Shown here one piece after another: positions 22,012-33,100 of a stretch of 64,000 nt of DNA. Every line of letters begins with the position of its first letter. The first letter of the stretch is position 1. A model generated the notes under the pieces. That model had not been told where the DNA came from and ran no database searches. It saw nothing but the letters and a program-made list of their open reading frames with translations. Both the position numbers and the translations under genes were made by a program. The stretch covers positions 186,001-250,000 of the forward strand of contig OY253674.1 of NCBI GenBank assembly GCA_958009085.1, in the 5' to 3' direction. This stretch comes from Protoeuglena noctilucae. Its lineage: Eukaryota > Chlorophyta > Pedinophyceae > Marsupiomonadales > Marsupiomonadaceae.

Positions 22012-23584
22012 GGAAGGCCGGCAGCGGCTGCCCGACCTTGAACCGCACGAGGAAGGACTCGACGGTCTCCACCACCTTGCCCGGCTGGTCCTCTTGAATG
22101 CAGTGCCCTGCGGAGAGCGGCTCGCAGTGTGTTTACCCGACTGCTCTGCTGCGCGGTCGCACCAGTGGTTGCCGTCCATCGCCTCGCCTGACTCGGCCAC
22201 CATGACCAGTTGAAATTTGCCCTGCATTTGCCCTATCGTCATGGCCTTGTCGAGACGGTCGGTGCCCGCGATCATGAGGACCTGCAGACGCAACGCGGCG
22301 GCCGTCGCCCTGCTCAGCCGTGGCTGCCGTTGTCGCTCGGTGGCTGTCCGTAGTCACCTTGGGGCACGGGGCATGCAGGAAGAGGTCGCTCATGCCCTGG
22401 TACCATCCCTGCCAATGAGCCTCTGACGCCGCGAGATGCGTCTTCCACGCGACTCGGCCGTCGGGGCAGACGCGGAGCATGTCTGGCACGGACACACAAG
22501 CAGCCTGGGGGCAAACAATGTCCCATTGGGACGGTTGAGGGTCGCCTGGGCTGGCCTCCACCCTCCTCGCGCCAGCCAGACCCTCCGCTTGCTGCCTTGC
22601 ACCCTCACCTCGGGATTGCGGGTCATCCTGGAGTCTAGGCTCCAATGGATGGCGGCCTGTACCGACGCAAAGGACGACGGCCGCTCTGCGAGGACCTGGT
22701 GCATGTGCACGAGGCTCGCGAGGGCAGATCCTTCCACAACGTCAAGAACAAAGAGTCCCGCGAGGTTCGAGACGCTTTTGGAGGCCGCGGCGTGGACGGC
22801 GACGCTCCCGCCGAGGGAATGCCCCACGAGCACGATCGACGCGGCCGGCTGCTCAGCGGCGCAGATGGCCTGCGCGGGGAGGGGCGCAAACCGATGCGCG
22901 TGAGTTATGACAAGCGAGCGGTGACGGCCCGTGTCGCGCGATCGACAGCGTCGCGCACCTTGGCCACGGCCACGGCATCTTCGGCAAGAGTGGTGGCCGA
23001 GAGGTCCGCGTCGTCCTCCGTCACCGTGGCGCCGTGGCCTCGCATATCGAATGCGACAACCCGACATTTCGGCTTCAGCGCCGCGGCCACCAGGGACCAC
23101 GTGAGGGCCGTGTATCCTCCCCCGTGCACGCACAGCACCGTGGGCCCCCCCGAGGCAGCCCCGCACTCATACACGCGAAAGGTCGCGGACCTGCGTTGAT
23201 CAAAAAGGCGCGCAGAGATTCTAGGGCAACCGAATGCCTTATCGCGCGGCGGGAGCCCCGCTAAGACGCGCCGCACCTTTCGGGGATCGCGACGTCGCGC
23301 TGACAGTCCCAGTACCGTTCCCAGGTCGCGATGGCCAGAGATCCTGGTGATACCGTCAGCGGAGCCTTGCTATGATGCAGCGTGAGGTTCCCGGGCCTGC
23401 AGGGAGCGAGAGCAACGTTGCGAGCAGTCACTGCTCGTGCTCGCGCCGTCCTGGCCGATCTGGGAGGTTTCCTACCACGCGTGGCGAACTCACTTCTTCC
23501 CAGGAATCGGGGGCAGATCGCCGAGTCCGTCAGGCTCGTCCCCCGGCACCATTCGTCCAAACCCTGGGCGCGCCGCTCATCCAC
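22001..23584 (-). CDS. PPME1: protein phosphatase methylesterase 1 (PPME1)
   Basis: An alpha/beta hydrolase that removes the C-terminal methyl ester from PP2A catalytic subunits. Exons on the minus strand: 23584-23277, 23190-22959, 22869-22609, 22504-22358, 22281-22188, 22107-22001, giving 382 aa (human about 386). The nucleophile is Ser in LVGHSLGGSVAVHAA. The oxyanion region is LCVHGGGYTALTW. The acid lies in FVLDVVEGSAL, and the catalytic His in SGHCIQEDQPGKV. DRLDKAMTIGQMQGKFQ is highly conserved. The intron before the His exon starts with GC (GCGAGG at 22187), and only that junction restores AESGHCIQED. The start is the first in-frame ATG and is less certain. Confidence 0.93.
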
Positions 23585-24057
23585 GTAGAGGGGAAGAGGA
23601 GAGCGGCCCCGCCCCTATCCCAGACCGATTACGTGGGATGGAGTTTGAGTTTGTGCCAAAATCACATTGCCACGACGCACATAGCCGGAACCGAGCGAAC
23701 CCTGATGGTCATACCCAAGCGGTCCTGGAACAAGCGGATGCGCCTGCGCGCTCTTCGCCCCAGCACCTTGAATGGGGCATTGGTTGTCAATCAAAAACCG
23801 CGTTTCGAGGTCCGTGGCATCTTGGGAGTTTTCGTGCTGGGAGGGTCGATGGCGGGTAAGTCGCGGTCTATAACGCAATATTACGAAGTTTGTGTTTGCT
23901 CGTGAATTACTGAACAATCTCTTGCCCGCTATTAGGGTCTGGGACACTTTCACGTGAAGTTTGAGGGCTTGCGCGTTTGGGGCGGAGTTAGCCGCCCTTG
24001 AGGGCCTCACAACCTGCATTTCGCGCAGGAGACGCCGTTCAGATATCAGCGTCTTCG
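23585..24057. promoter_or_regulatory. divergent intergenic region
   Basis: Roughly 470 bp lie between the PPME1 start (minus) and the bestrophin start (plus). It is locally richer in A/T than its surroundings around 23860-23950. No gene or recognisable element was seen. A promoter function is inferred from position only. Confidence 0.35.
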
Positions 24058-27000
24058 ATGGAGGCGGGGGAGCGCCCTGACGGGCCCGGGGAGGGGCCTG
24101 GGAGCTCCGCAGTGCGGGATGCCAGCACGGGGCCCTCGTCGGCCGGCGACGGGACTCGCCGCTCCCACAGCGGGTGCGTACCGATCATGATATATCTGGT
24201 GCGCCCTGTCGACGACGTCCGCGGGGCGCAGCGCGCGCATCGGCCGCCATGCAGGTCCGACACCCGCGCCCAGGGTGTGCGTCCCCCCGCGGCGTCCGCC
24301 GAGCCCTGCCCCGCGTCTCCGCAATCCTTCGCAGGCACTCTCGTTCCGAGAACCAGAGCCCCAGCCCATCGCACTCGGTCGTGATCCACCCGGACCCTGA
24401 CATCCCCGCCGACCCGCCCGCGCCGCGCCCCGCCAGCGCCGCGGCCGACCCCGTCCAGAGAGTGCAAGAGTCCCAGCGGCGCGTCCATGCGAGCTCGCTG
24501 ACCTCGGCGGTCGTCGCCGCCGACCCCGCACGCATCCTCCAGCCACCCGCGGCCATGCACGGACCGGACTCCACCTCTGCCCTCGGTGCGGGCCCAGCGC
24601 TGCCAGACACCGCCCGCGCCTCCGCTCCGGTCCCGCTCCGCTCCCCACATGGCGCGACATCATAGACGTGCACAGCGGTTCACACCCTGCCCCCTTTCTT
24701 GCACACAGAGGCATCGGCGGTGCAACCGGAGTTCTCACCCGGGCCCCGCGGCACGATGACCAAAGCACGTTCCAAACGATTCGTCGACTCGGTGCGGAAC
24801 GTGCTCTCCGGCGACGGGAGCGCCAACGAAGTCCCCAGGTGCAGTGCGTGGCTACTTTCCAATGCATCGGTTGTTAAGAATCCGCTACCCTACCCTGACT
24901 CATCGGGGCAGCCTGCGACGATAACCGCAAGCTCATGGCCCCAGACCTTACCCCCCGCTCCTCACGCATTGCACCCCACCCTTCGCATCCGCATGCGCAT
25001 GTGCATCCCTCGTATGCGAATGGTCACCCCGCTCAACCCACCCTTCGCAGGAAGATGGACCTCATCAACCAGGACATCCCCGAGCGTCCCGAGAAGGTCA
25101 AGGGCATGGAGAAGATCAAGTCCTTCCGAGCCATCAAGCAGGGCAAGGCGAGTGGGTGCGATGTGATGAGTATCGGGTCACACGCAACGGGCGCTGTGCG
25201 ACGTACCCGCACGTGCCACCCACCATCGCACGCAACAGCCGCGATGCCATACGCTATGCTACTCACCCCACTGCCCCAATACCCCAACCCACCGCCTCAC
25301 TGCCCCACGACCACCCCACCACCCACCCCGCCACCCCACCCCAATACCCCACCACCCCACCCGCCCCCGCAGCAGCAGCGCCCGGGTGACTACTCCTCCA
25401 CCACCTCGTCTGGCCAGGGCGTGACCCCCACGTCCCCCCAAACGCTAGAGATGGGCGACGGGGAGGCGGGGGACCCCACCCCTTGGACCCGATGGAGCAT
25501 GGCAGATCATAAGGGGCCGGCCGCAGAGACCGCGCTGCGTTGTCGCATCCGGCGCACGGCAGACATCATGTGGCAGGAGAACCCGCCGCGTGTGCTCAAG
25601 TACCGCACCAGCCACCTGCACTACTGGGGTGAGGGGCGGCACGCACAGCGCAGGGTGCGGTGCAAGGGGCCTTTGGCACGTGTCACATTTATTTGACTCG
25701 CTTGACAAGTCTGCCGGATTGTTTCACGAGTTCAAATCCTGCATTACAATCACTGTGTCTCTGCAGGGTACATCCCCGGCCTCATCCCCCGCAACCTCCG
25801 CGCCACGGTGCTCGCCAACCCCTACCTCCACATCCAGACGGCCCTGATGCTCATCTGGTGCGGGTGAGTGCCAGCGATCGCTTGTGACTGCCGGAAAGAG
25901 CGAAAGGGATGGCGACGGGCGCATCGATTGACTCGCTGAGAGCGACGGCACATTATGAGTCTATCCGGCGGCCCCGTGTTTCCCACATTTCCTATTTCAT
26001 AATAGGAAATTCCACCACCGTTACCCCACCATTACCCCGCACCTGACATTCCCACAACACCCCCGCCTGTTACACCCACAATGCCAACCACACCTACACC
26101 CCCCTTCACGCAGCATCATCCACTCGACGGGTCTGGGCATGCCCGTGGAGTACCTGCAGACGTACGTGATGCTCTTCGGGACCCAGCTCATGGGCGGCAC
26201 GTTCAACATCACGCAGATGATGATCTTCATCCTGGGCCTCTTCGTCACGCTGGTCATCAACCGCTTCTTCCAGATACGCGCGCTGTATGCCAAGATCCAC
26301 TCGGTGACGGTGGAATTGGTGATTACGGCGACGACGTTCCTCCAGCCGCCCCTCAACGGCACCGCCACGCCCCAAAAGGCGCAGATGATGAGGAGGGCCA
26401 GGGCGCAGGTGAGAGAAGTGGGGAGGGTGCGTGTGTTGCAATGGGCAGGTGATGCGCAGAGCACGTCATGTGTAGGTGCGAGGAGTGGCCGAGTGTCGCA
26501 TGCCTTGCCACCCTCTCTATACCACGCTCACCATACCCACCCTTTCTCACCCCATCCACCCCCCAGCTGGCCCGCTACCTCAACCTCGGCCACATCCTGA
26601 ACACTCACTCTCTCTGACCTCTCTCTCACTTACCCCACCCACTCCCTCCCAGCTCGCCCGCTACCTCAACCTGGGCCACATCTTGGTCGTGGTGGCCGCC
26701 GACGCCCAGTCCAAGCACTTCCCGGTCACGAGGGGTCTCAAATACGGCATCAAGGGCACGGCCGCGTGTTTGCAGAGGCCCAGCGAGGCGCAGCAGCCGA
26801 GCGTGGAGACCAGCCCCAGCGACCCGGGGAACCCCGCGTCCGGGAAGGTGAGGGAGACTCGTAAATCATAATGTTATGCTATCTATTTGATGCTGATCTG
26901 TTTTGAGAAGGCGAGGGGGTCTGTTTTATGCTTTCTATCATATGCTGATGTATGTTCGGGAAGGTGGTCGAGGGGGGATGGGTGGAGGGGCGGGGTGGTG

Positions 27001-29617
27001 GGTGGTGAGGGTGGGGATGGCAAGTGTGTGTTAACCCACTCCGGCTTAACTATGATTGTTGCCTCATGGAACCGTGTGATCGTTCCCCCGCAGTCGAGCG
27101 TGCGTGACATTGGCCTGGAGGACCTGTACAGGGAGGGGCTGGTGACACTGGAGGAGTGGGTGAGGAGATGAGGGGCGTGGTTACATGTGACAGCTTTCTG
27201 TCATGGTGGAATGGCATCTCAACAACGACCCCATTCTCGATCAACAACATGGACGACAGCCGATAATAGTACCACCGATACTAATAACACCTACCACAAC
27301 AATTCATTACCACTCCCCACCTGTGCTCCGCAGGAGATCGTGGAGCGCGGCATGGAGATCGGCCTCCCCCAGTACCTGCTCCCCTATCAGTGGAGCATGC
27401 GGCTGGTGCAGGCGTGCGCGGCCAACGAGCTGCTGCAGGGGGCGCCCCCCTCCGTCAACATGCTGCAGACCAAGCTGTCGGCGCTGGTCGAGAACTGCGC
27501 CTCCATCTTCACCGCCATCAACTCCCAGGTGACGATTGTTGGTTGGTGACTGTCAGTAATACTAGCTATGCATTACTAGTCGAGAACTGCGCGTCCATCT
27601 TCACCGCCATCTCACTCACACACCCCTCTCCACCTCACTCACACGCCCCTCTCCACCTCTCTCAACATGTCCCCGCCCCTCCGCAGCTCCCCTACCCTCT
27701 CACCCCTGTCACAGTCACCCACCCACACCTCATCCTCTCTCCCCCTTCCCACCTCTGCAGCTCCCCTACCCCTATGTGGCCCTCGTGTCCCTCTCGGCCC
27801 ACTTCTACCTCTTCCTCCTGGCGACCTGGTTTGGCGCTCTCATGTACGGCGGATTCCCAAACACGGTGTCTCGAATGACGCACGAGGAGGTGCAGCAGGT
27901 CCAGGACTACTGCGACTCCACGTGAGAGATTGTGTTTAACTGGATATACGCGATAATATATAAAATATATATATGCGAGTTATGGTGGTTGCTGTCCCCA
28001 CCTCCCATCCCCGATGCCTCCTGCCCCGCACCCTGTGCGTCACACCCACACCCACTCACACCCCATACCCCACCCGCAGCCTCCTCCCCCGCACACTCTG
28101 CGTCACGCTGATGGGACCCCCCGACTCCCGCCCCGCCGGCCCCTTTACCACCGCCTTCTGTTACATCATCCTCGCATTCACCAACCTCGTCTGTCAGGGC
28201 CTGCTCGACATCCACTCCATCACCGACAACCTCTTCGGCAACGGCCCCGCGCGCTTCCCCCTGCGTGCCCAAATCACCTCCCTCATCAACTGCACCCAAG
28301 GCATCCTGGCGGTTTCAAACACCCTTGACGGGGGGCCCCAGGCCAAGGCGGGGGGTGTGGGGGGTGCTGGGGCGGGGGTTGCGGGTGCAGCGGGGGCGGG
28401 GGCGGGGGCGGGGGCGGGGGTGGGGGCGGCGCAGGGAGGTGAGGGGGTGGGAGGTGGGGTGGGGTGGGGATTGGTGGGTCGGGCAATTTGTGGTGGCATC
28501 GACGCTTAAAATGCATACACTGCTTCCTTCTTTGTTCTCTCGTCCCCTACCCACCATTCCCGTCATCCCCCCCAGACCCCGCGTCTCGCCTCCCCGTCTC
28601 GACCCTGCAGCCGCGACTGTCGGGGAACGCCCCCAAGTCACCGTGAGTGCCGCGGTCGCTTCTGCCGCTCTTGGTTATCATGATTGATGCAACATTGCTT
28701 ATATGAACTTGATACTGACTGGTCGTCTTGTCGCATGCTGTGGCCACCCCATTCTCTTTCCCACCCCATCTACCACCCCACCCCCCGCAGCCGCTCCGAC
28801 GCCGTCCAAGCCCGCGACCGTCACTGGCAGTCGGACGCCCTCAGCGTCATCACGACCATGCCATCGGGAGAGCGCCTGTGGGTGGGGGCAGACATGGAGG
28901 CCGTGCCCCACGACGCGCCCCACCTGCACCGGCTGTCGGTGGTCAGCAAGAAGTCCGCGGAGGGGAGGGTGAGTGTTGGTTGTTGATTGTCACTTTTTGT
29001 TTGTTATAAGACACCTGCACCGGCTGTCGGTTATACAGTCAGCAAGAAGTCCGCAGAAGGGAGGGTGAGTGGCTGGTTGTTAGTGATTGTTGTAATGTTG
29101 TAATGTAATGTTATTGTGGATGCTCGTGTTAGATATGCACCTGCACCGGCTGTCGGTCGTCAGCAAGAAGTCGGCAGAAGGAAGGTGAGTTATTCAAACG
29201 CCTCTTGTGCTCTCTCGCAGCTCACTTACCGCACAGCCCCGCTCCGCAACACCTTTCGGAAGCCGCGACATGATCGGCCACATGTGCAGGTCCCTTGTGC
29301 TTCTGTATATCAACACATGTGTGAATGGAAGTACAATATTCGCTCCCCGATTCCCGCAGCGTCCGGCGGATGCCAGCGCGGGTGCGGGCGCGGGTGCGGG
29401 TGCGGGAGCGTCGACTGCCCACGGCCCAAGTTATAGCCACAGTCACCCCCACCCCCACGGCCGCGTCTCAGGCCACCCGTCCCGGCTGGGCCAGAGCAGT
29501 GTGGCAGCCGGGGCGGGGGCTACGGAGGCAGGGGCGGATGGGTGGGGCGAGGAGGATGGGGAGGGCGGCATGGGGCCTTCATCCATAACCAACGGGCTCA
29601 CCCCTGACCTGCAATAG
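24058..29617 (+). CDS. bestrophin-family anion channel with long disordered ends
   Basis: Predicted pentameric chloride/bicarbonate-type channel. Exons: 24058-24173, 24335-24651, 24709-24838, 25051-25147, 25373-25628, 25767-25863, 26114-26408, 26653-26847, 27094-27159, 27334-27528, 27761-27921, 28080-28438, 28576-28642, 28791-28968, 29360-29617, giving 928 aa. Bestrophin landmarks in order: LRATVLANPYLHIQTALMLI, IFILGLFVTLVINRFF (family FVLGFYVTLVV), LARYLNLGHILVVV, LYREGLVTLEEW, LPYPYVALVSLSAHFYLFLL and GLLDIHSITDNLFG. Ser/Pro-rich N-terminal and Gly/Ala/His-rich C-terminal extensions are unusual. The introns at 25148 (GCGAGT) and probably 24652 (GCGCGA) are GC-AG. The first three exons rest on phase alone and are less sure. 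Confidence 0.83.
26561..29190 (+). repeat. exon-edge copies inside bestrophin introns
   Basis: Diverged copies of adjoining exon edges with their splice sites. The start of the exon at 26653 is copied at 26564-26600, and the end of that exon (CGGGAAGGTG) near 26958. The end of the exon 27334-27528 is copied at 27578-27612. The start of the exon at 27761 is copied at 27684-27700, and the start of the exon at 28080 at 28012-28047. The end of the exon 28791-28968 is copied twice, at 29010-29070 and 29133-29190. Confidence 0.85.
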
Positions 29618-30114
29618 GGGGCCTGGATTTTGAAAATGCGAGTCGGTGGGTTGTTCACAAGTGTTGGTTTTGAAAACTGTGAGTCCGGGCGTCTCTCATG
29701 ATAAGTGCTCGGTTTGAACAGTGCATGAGAGGGTGTTGGGTCGGTGCGAGTTGTGCTGTGCGCGGCTGTGTCGTGAGTCGCAGTGGAGGCGGGGAGAGGG
29801 GATGGCAGAGTGACGGCGATAACAGCGATTCAAACGGAAAGGCGCCTCTGCTTATCCATCGCTTCCCTCCCACATATGCGCGTCTTGTCACTTCCTCGGT
29901 GCCCACATGGCGGGGGACAACGATGACTGACCAGGACTGCAAGCACCGGGTTGGAAGTACGACATCAGATGAGATGTGATGCATCACTGGACGTCGCACA
30001 ACCGTGGCATCGCAAAACACCGACATGCGAACCAGCCATGCAAGTTGCCACCCAAACACCCCAACATGCGAGTCGGTCTTTCAAATACCCCAACAACGAC
30101 CACCGCACCACGCC
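29618..30114. other. convergent intergenic region, no gene seen
   Basis: About 500 bp lie between the bestrophin and NUP214 stops. It presumably holds both 3' UTRs. Near 29618-29690 two similar segments (AAAATGCGAGTCGGTGGGTTGTT and a diverged later copy) suggest local duplication. No coding signal was recognised. Confidence 0.5.
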
Positions 30115-33100
30115 TTACCCGGCCCCACCGCCCCCACCGCCACTGCTGCCCCACTGAAATGCCGAGGAGCTCTGCCCCATCTGACCCATCTGCTGGAAAG
30201 CGTTGCCGCCCGAGCTGCTCTGTTTGAACGCCGCAAACCCACTCTGCGCCCCGAAGCCACCGCTGCCCTGCCCGCCAAACCCACCGCTCCCCTGACCACC
30301 AAACCCACCGCTACCCTGCGCTGCCCCAAACCCACTGCTCTGCGCCCCGTAGCCACTCCCGCCCTGCCCCTGCACTGCCGCCTGCCCAAAGCCCGACGTC
30401 GCCTGCATCCCCGGAGCCACGCCCGACCCTGGCAGTGCTGTGCCCCCAAATGCGCTCAGGTTGCCGAAAGACGGCGTCAAGGAGCCCTGCGACGCGAGAG
30501 CTGCGAAACCGGACCCGCCGCCCGCCCCCGCCTGTGCAAAGGGGCTCGCGACGGGGCTTGTTGTGGCTAGCGGGGCCTGACCTGCCGCCTGGGCCCAGTT
30601 AGGGGACCCGCCTGCCCCCGATCCCGGCATTTTGAACGCCGCGGGCTGCCCGAACCCGGCAGTCGCTGGCTGCCCGAAGCCCGGCATGGATGGCTGCCCA
30701 AAGCCGGGCGTCGCGGGTTGGCCGAACCCTGCTGTCACAGATTTGCCGGCGTTGGCGAACGCCCCGGGGGCAGCGGTGGAGGTCGCCGGCGCTCCGAAGG
30801 GCCCAGTGCCGGCACTGGTGGAGCCGAAAGCAGAGGATGTTGAAGTGGCAGTTATGGCGAAGGGGCTGGTGACAGTCGCTGCCGATGTGGCGCCAAAGCC
30901 GGTCGTAGCTGCACCGAACCCCGCAGATGAGGTGGGGGTCGCGGTAGTGCTTGATGTCGCGGGGGCACCGAACGCAGTCGTCGTGCCGAAGGGACTGGAC
31001 GTGGGCGGGGTGGTTGATGTTGATGTCGATGCAGCTGTGGTGGCGGTGGTGGTAGCACTGGTGGTGGGGGCAGTGGTGGCAGCGGCGGAGGTGGGAGTGG
31101 CTCCGAATGCAGAGGTGCTTGCAGCCGGGTTATTGGCTGCGGGTGCTGCTGCACTGCCCAGGCTCAGACCGCTGAAGCCGAAAGGGCCCGACACCGCGGG
31201 TGGCGCTGCAGAGGTGGCGGACGTCGAAGTCGCGCCCCCGGAGCTCCCCGCCCCGAACGCGAAAGCCCCTTTCGACGCCCCCGCGCCCCCCAGCGCAGTG
31301 CCAAGGCCGAATGCGCCACCGGTGCCGAACCCGGCCCCCGCCCCGCCCCCACCCGCACCCCCAGCCCCACTCCCACCCAATGAAAGGCCCCCAAAGCCTA
31401 TCTCCGCCTTTCCCGGTACCTCCACCTTCGCCTCGGCCTTATCGCTACCCGCAGACGCCCCTTGCTTACCGGTAGCGTCCCCGGCACTCGTCACGCGATT
31501 GGCCGCCTCCCCAAACGCCGCCAGTTTGGAAAGGTCCGCCGCGCCTGGCACCGGGGGCATACCCGCCCCGCGATCCTGACTGGTGGCTGCTGCCGGGCCC
31601 GCCCCTGTTGTCTTAGCCACACCCCCCGTCTCCGTAGCAGCAGTGGTGCCTGTCCCTGTCTTAGCAACGCCCAATGTCTTGGCAGTAGCAGTACTGGCAG
31701 CAGTAGCACTGGCAGTAGTAGCACTTGCAGTAGTATTACTGGCATTAGTACCGGCAGTGCCCCCAAATCCTTGGAACAGGGAGTTGAGGTTGGCGAGGTC
31801 CTTGGTGGATGCGACGGGGGGTAACGGTGAGGGTGGCTCGTGGGTGGCTGCTTTCTTGGACTGAGGGAGGGGCCTATCGGCGTCGCCTGTGTACAAGGGG
31901 GAGAGTGGGGGTATAAGTGATGGTGGGAAGGGTGGGGCGTGAGCGATGGTAGGGAGGGGTGGGGGGCGTGCGAGATGGTGGGAGGAGTGGGGATGTGAGT
32001 GATGGAGTGACGACGGATAGGGCAAGGATACTGCAAGGCAAAGCACAATGCAAGGCACAAGGAGCGTAGCAGCAGCGGCGTGAGTGCCAAGGGCGACATA
32101 AGCGAGCGATATAAGCGCGCTCACCGGTCTGTTTTTCCATTGCGTCCTTATCACCGTCGTCATTCGCCAGCTTCCCCATATCAGCAAACGTGGGGACGAG
32201 GGGCATACCACTGCCCCTAGCCTCTTTCGCCCCATCCTGCCCCGCACCACCACCCGCATCGCCCCCGCCCCTCTTCCCGCCCGCCGCCGTCGCCGTTGCC
32301 GCCTTGAACGCCCCCAGAGCCGCCAAATCCGCTGCGGTGGGCACTGGCGGGGCCGCCGCTGCCCCAGCGCCCCCCGCACCACCCTTGTTCCCCGCGGGGG
32401 CGGCAGCAGGGGCGGGAGCTTTGGAGGCAATTGGCCCGAACTGGAAAGGCGCAATCGTTGCAGGGGCCTTCACTGCAGCCGAGGTGAGGGTGAAAGCCGG
32501 AGCGACACCTGGCTCGGTGACACCCTGCTTGCCGTCTGCTTTGCGAGACGCTGCCTCGTCCGCCGCTTTACCCGCATCCCCCTTGCCGTTCCCCTGGCCA
32601 TCTGCTTTGTTCGTGATGCCGAAGTCAAAGGGTGAGCTCCCGAACAGCCCCACCGGTGTTGGTTGGGTCTTGGCGGGCGGTGGCTGTGTGGCGCCGGGCG
32701 CAGGGGACAGCGCGAAGATCTGCGAGGAAGTGAACTAGCGGGGAAAGGGATGCGGAACGAGATAACATGAGAGGGCAGCACATGAGCGGTGCATGTGCAT
32801 GGGGTGGGGAGGCGCAAACGCAAAGCGCTCTTTGCTGAGTGGTACGCAAACCCATCTCCATACAACCCCTCGAAACGAAACAGTAAGAACATCTCATCGC
32901 AACGTTCGCGTCTCACCGGCTCTTCCTGCGGCGTCCCCGGCGCTGCGGGCGCCTGGCCCGGCGTGGCGGGGGTGGCGGCGGAGCGGGCGGGGGGCGAGGC
33001 ATCGTGGCTGACGGAGCCTGGGGCCGGGAGGGCCTTGGCCTGCGGTGCCGCCTCGGCTCTGCGGGGAGTGGAAGGGACAGAAATGGAACTGACCCGACCG

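Noticed and set aside
24046-24867. A 273-codon minus-strand frame, and a neighbouring minus frame faintly like the end of a DCP1 EVH1 domain (GLWFSERECLRRIAET)
   Set aside because: The rest of an EVH1 domain is missing in all frames, while the plus strand gives three exons that join in phase to the bestrophin. The resemblance is probably chance.
26564-26610. The upstream copy of the bestrophin exon start as the real exon 8
   Set aside because: It runs out of similarity after about 40 bases, has no donor, and lies 86 bp (not a multiple of three) before the copy that continues into conserved sequence.
30632-31579. A 315-codon plus-strand open frame rich in Val, Ala and Pro
   Set aside because: It is the antisense shadow of the NUP214 FG-repeat exon. 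The minus strand gives in-phase exons and true FG repeats.
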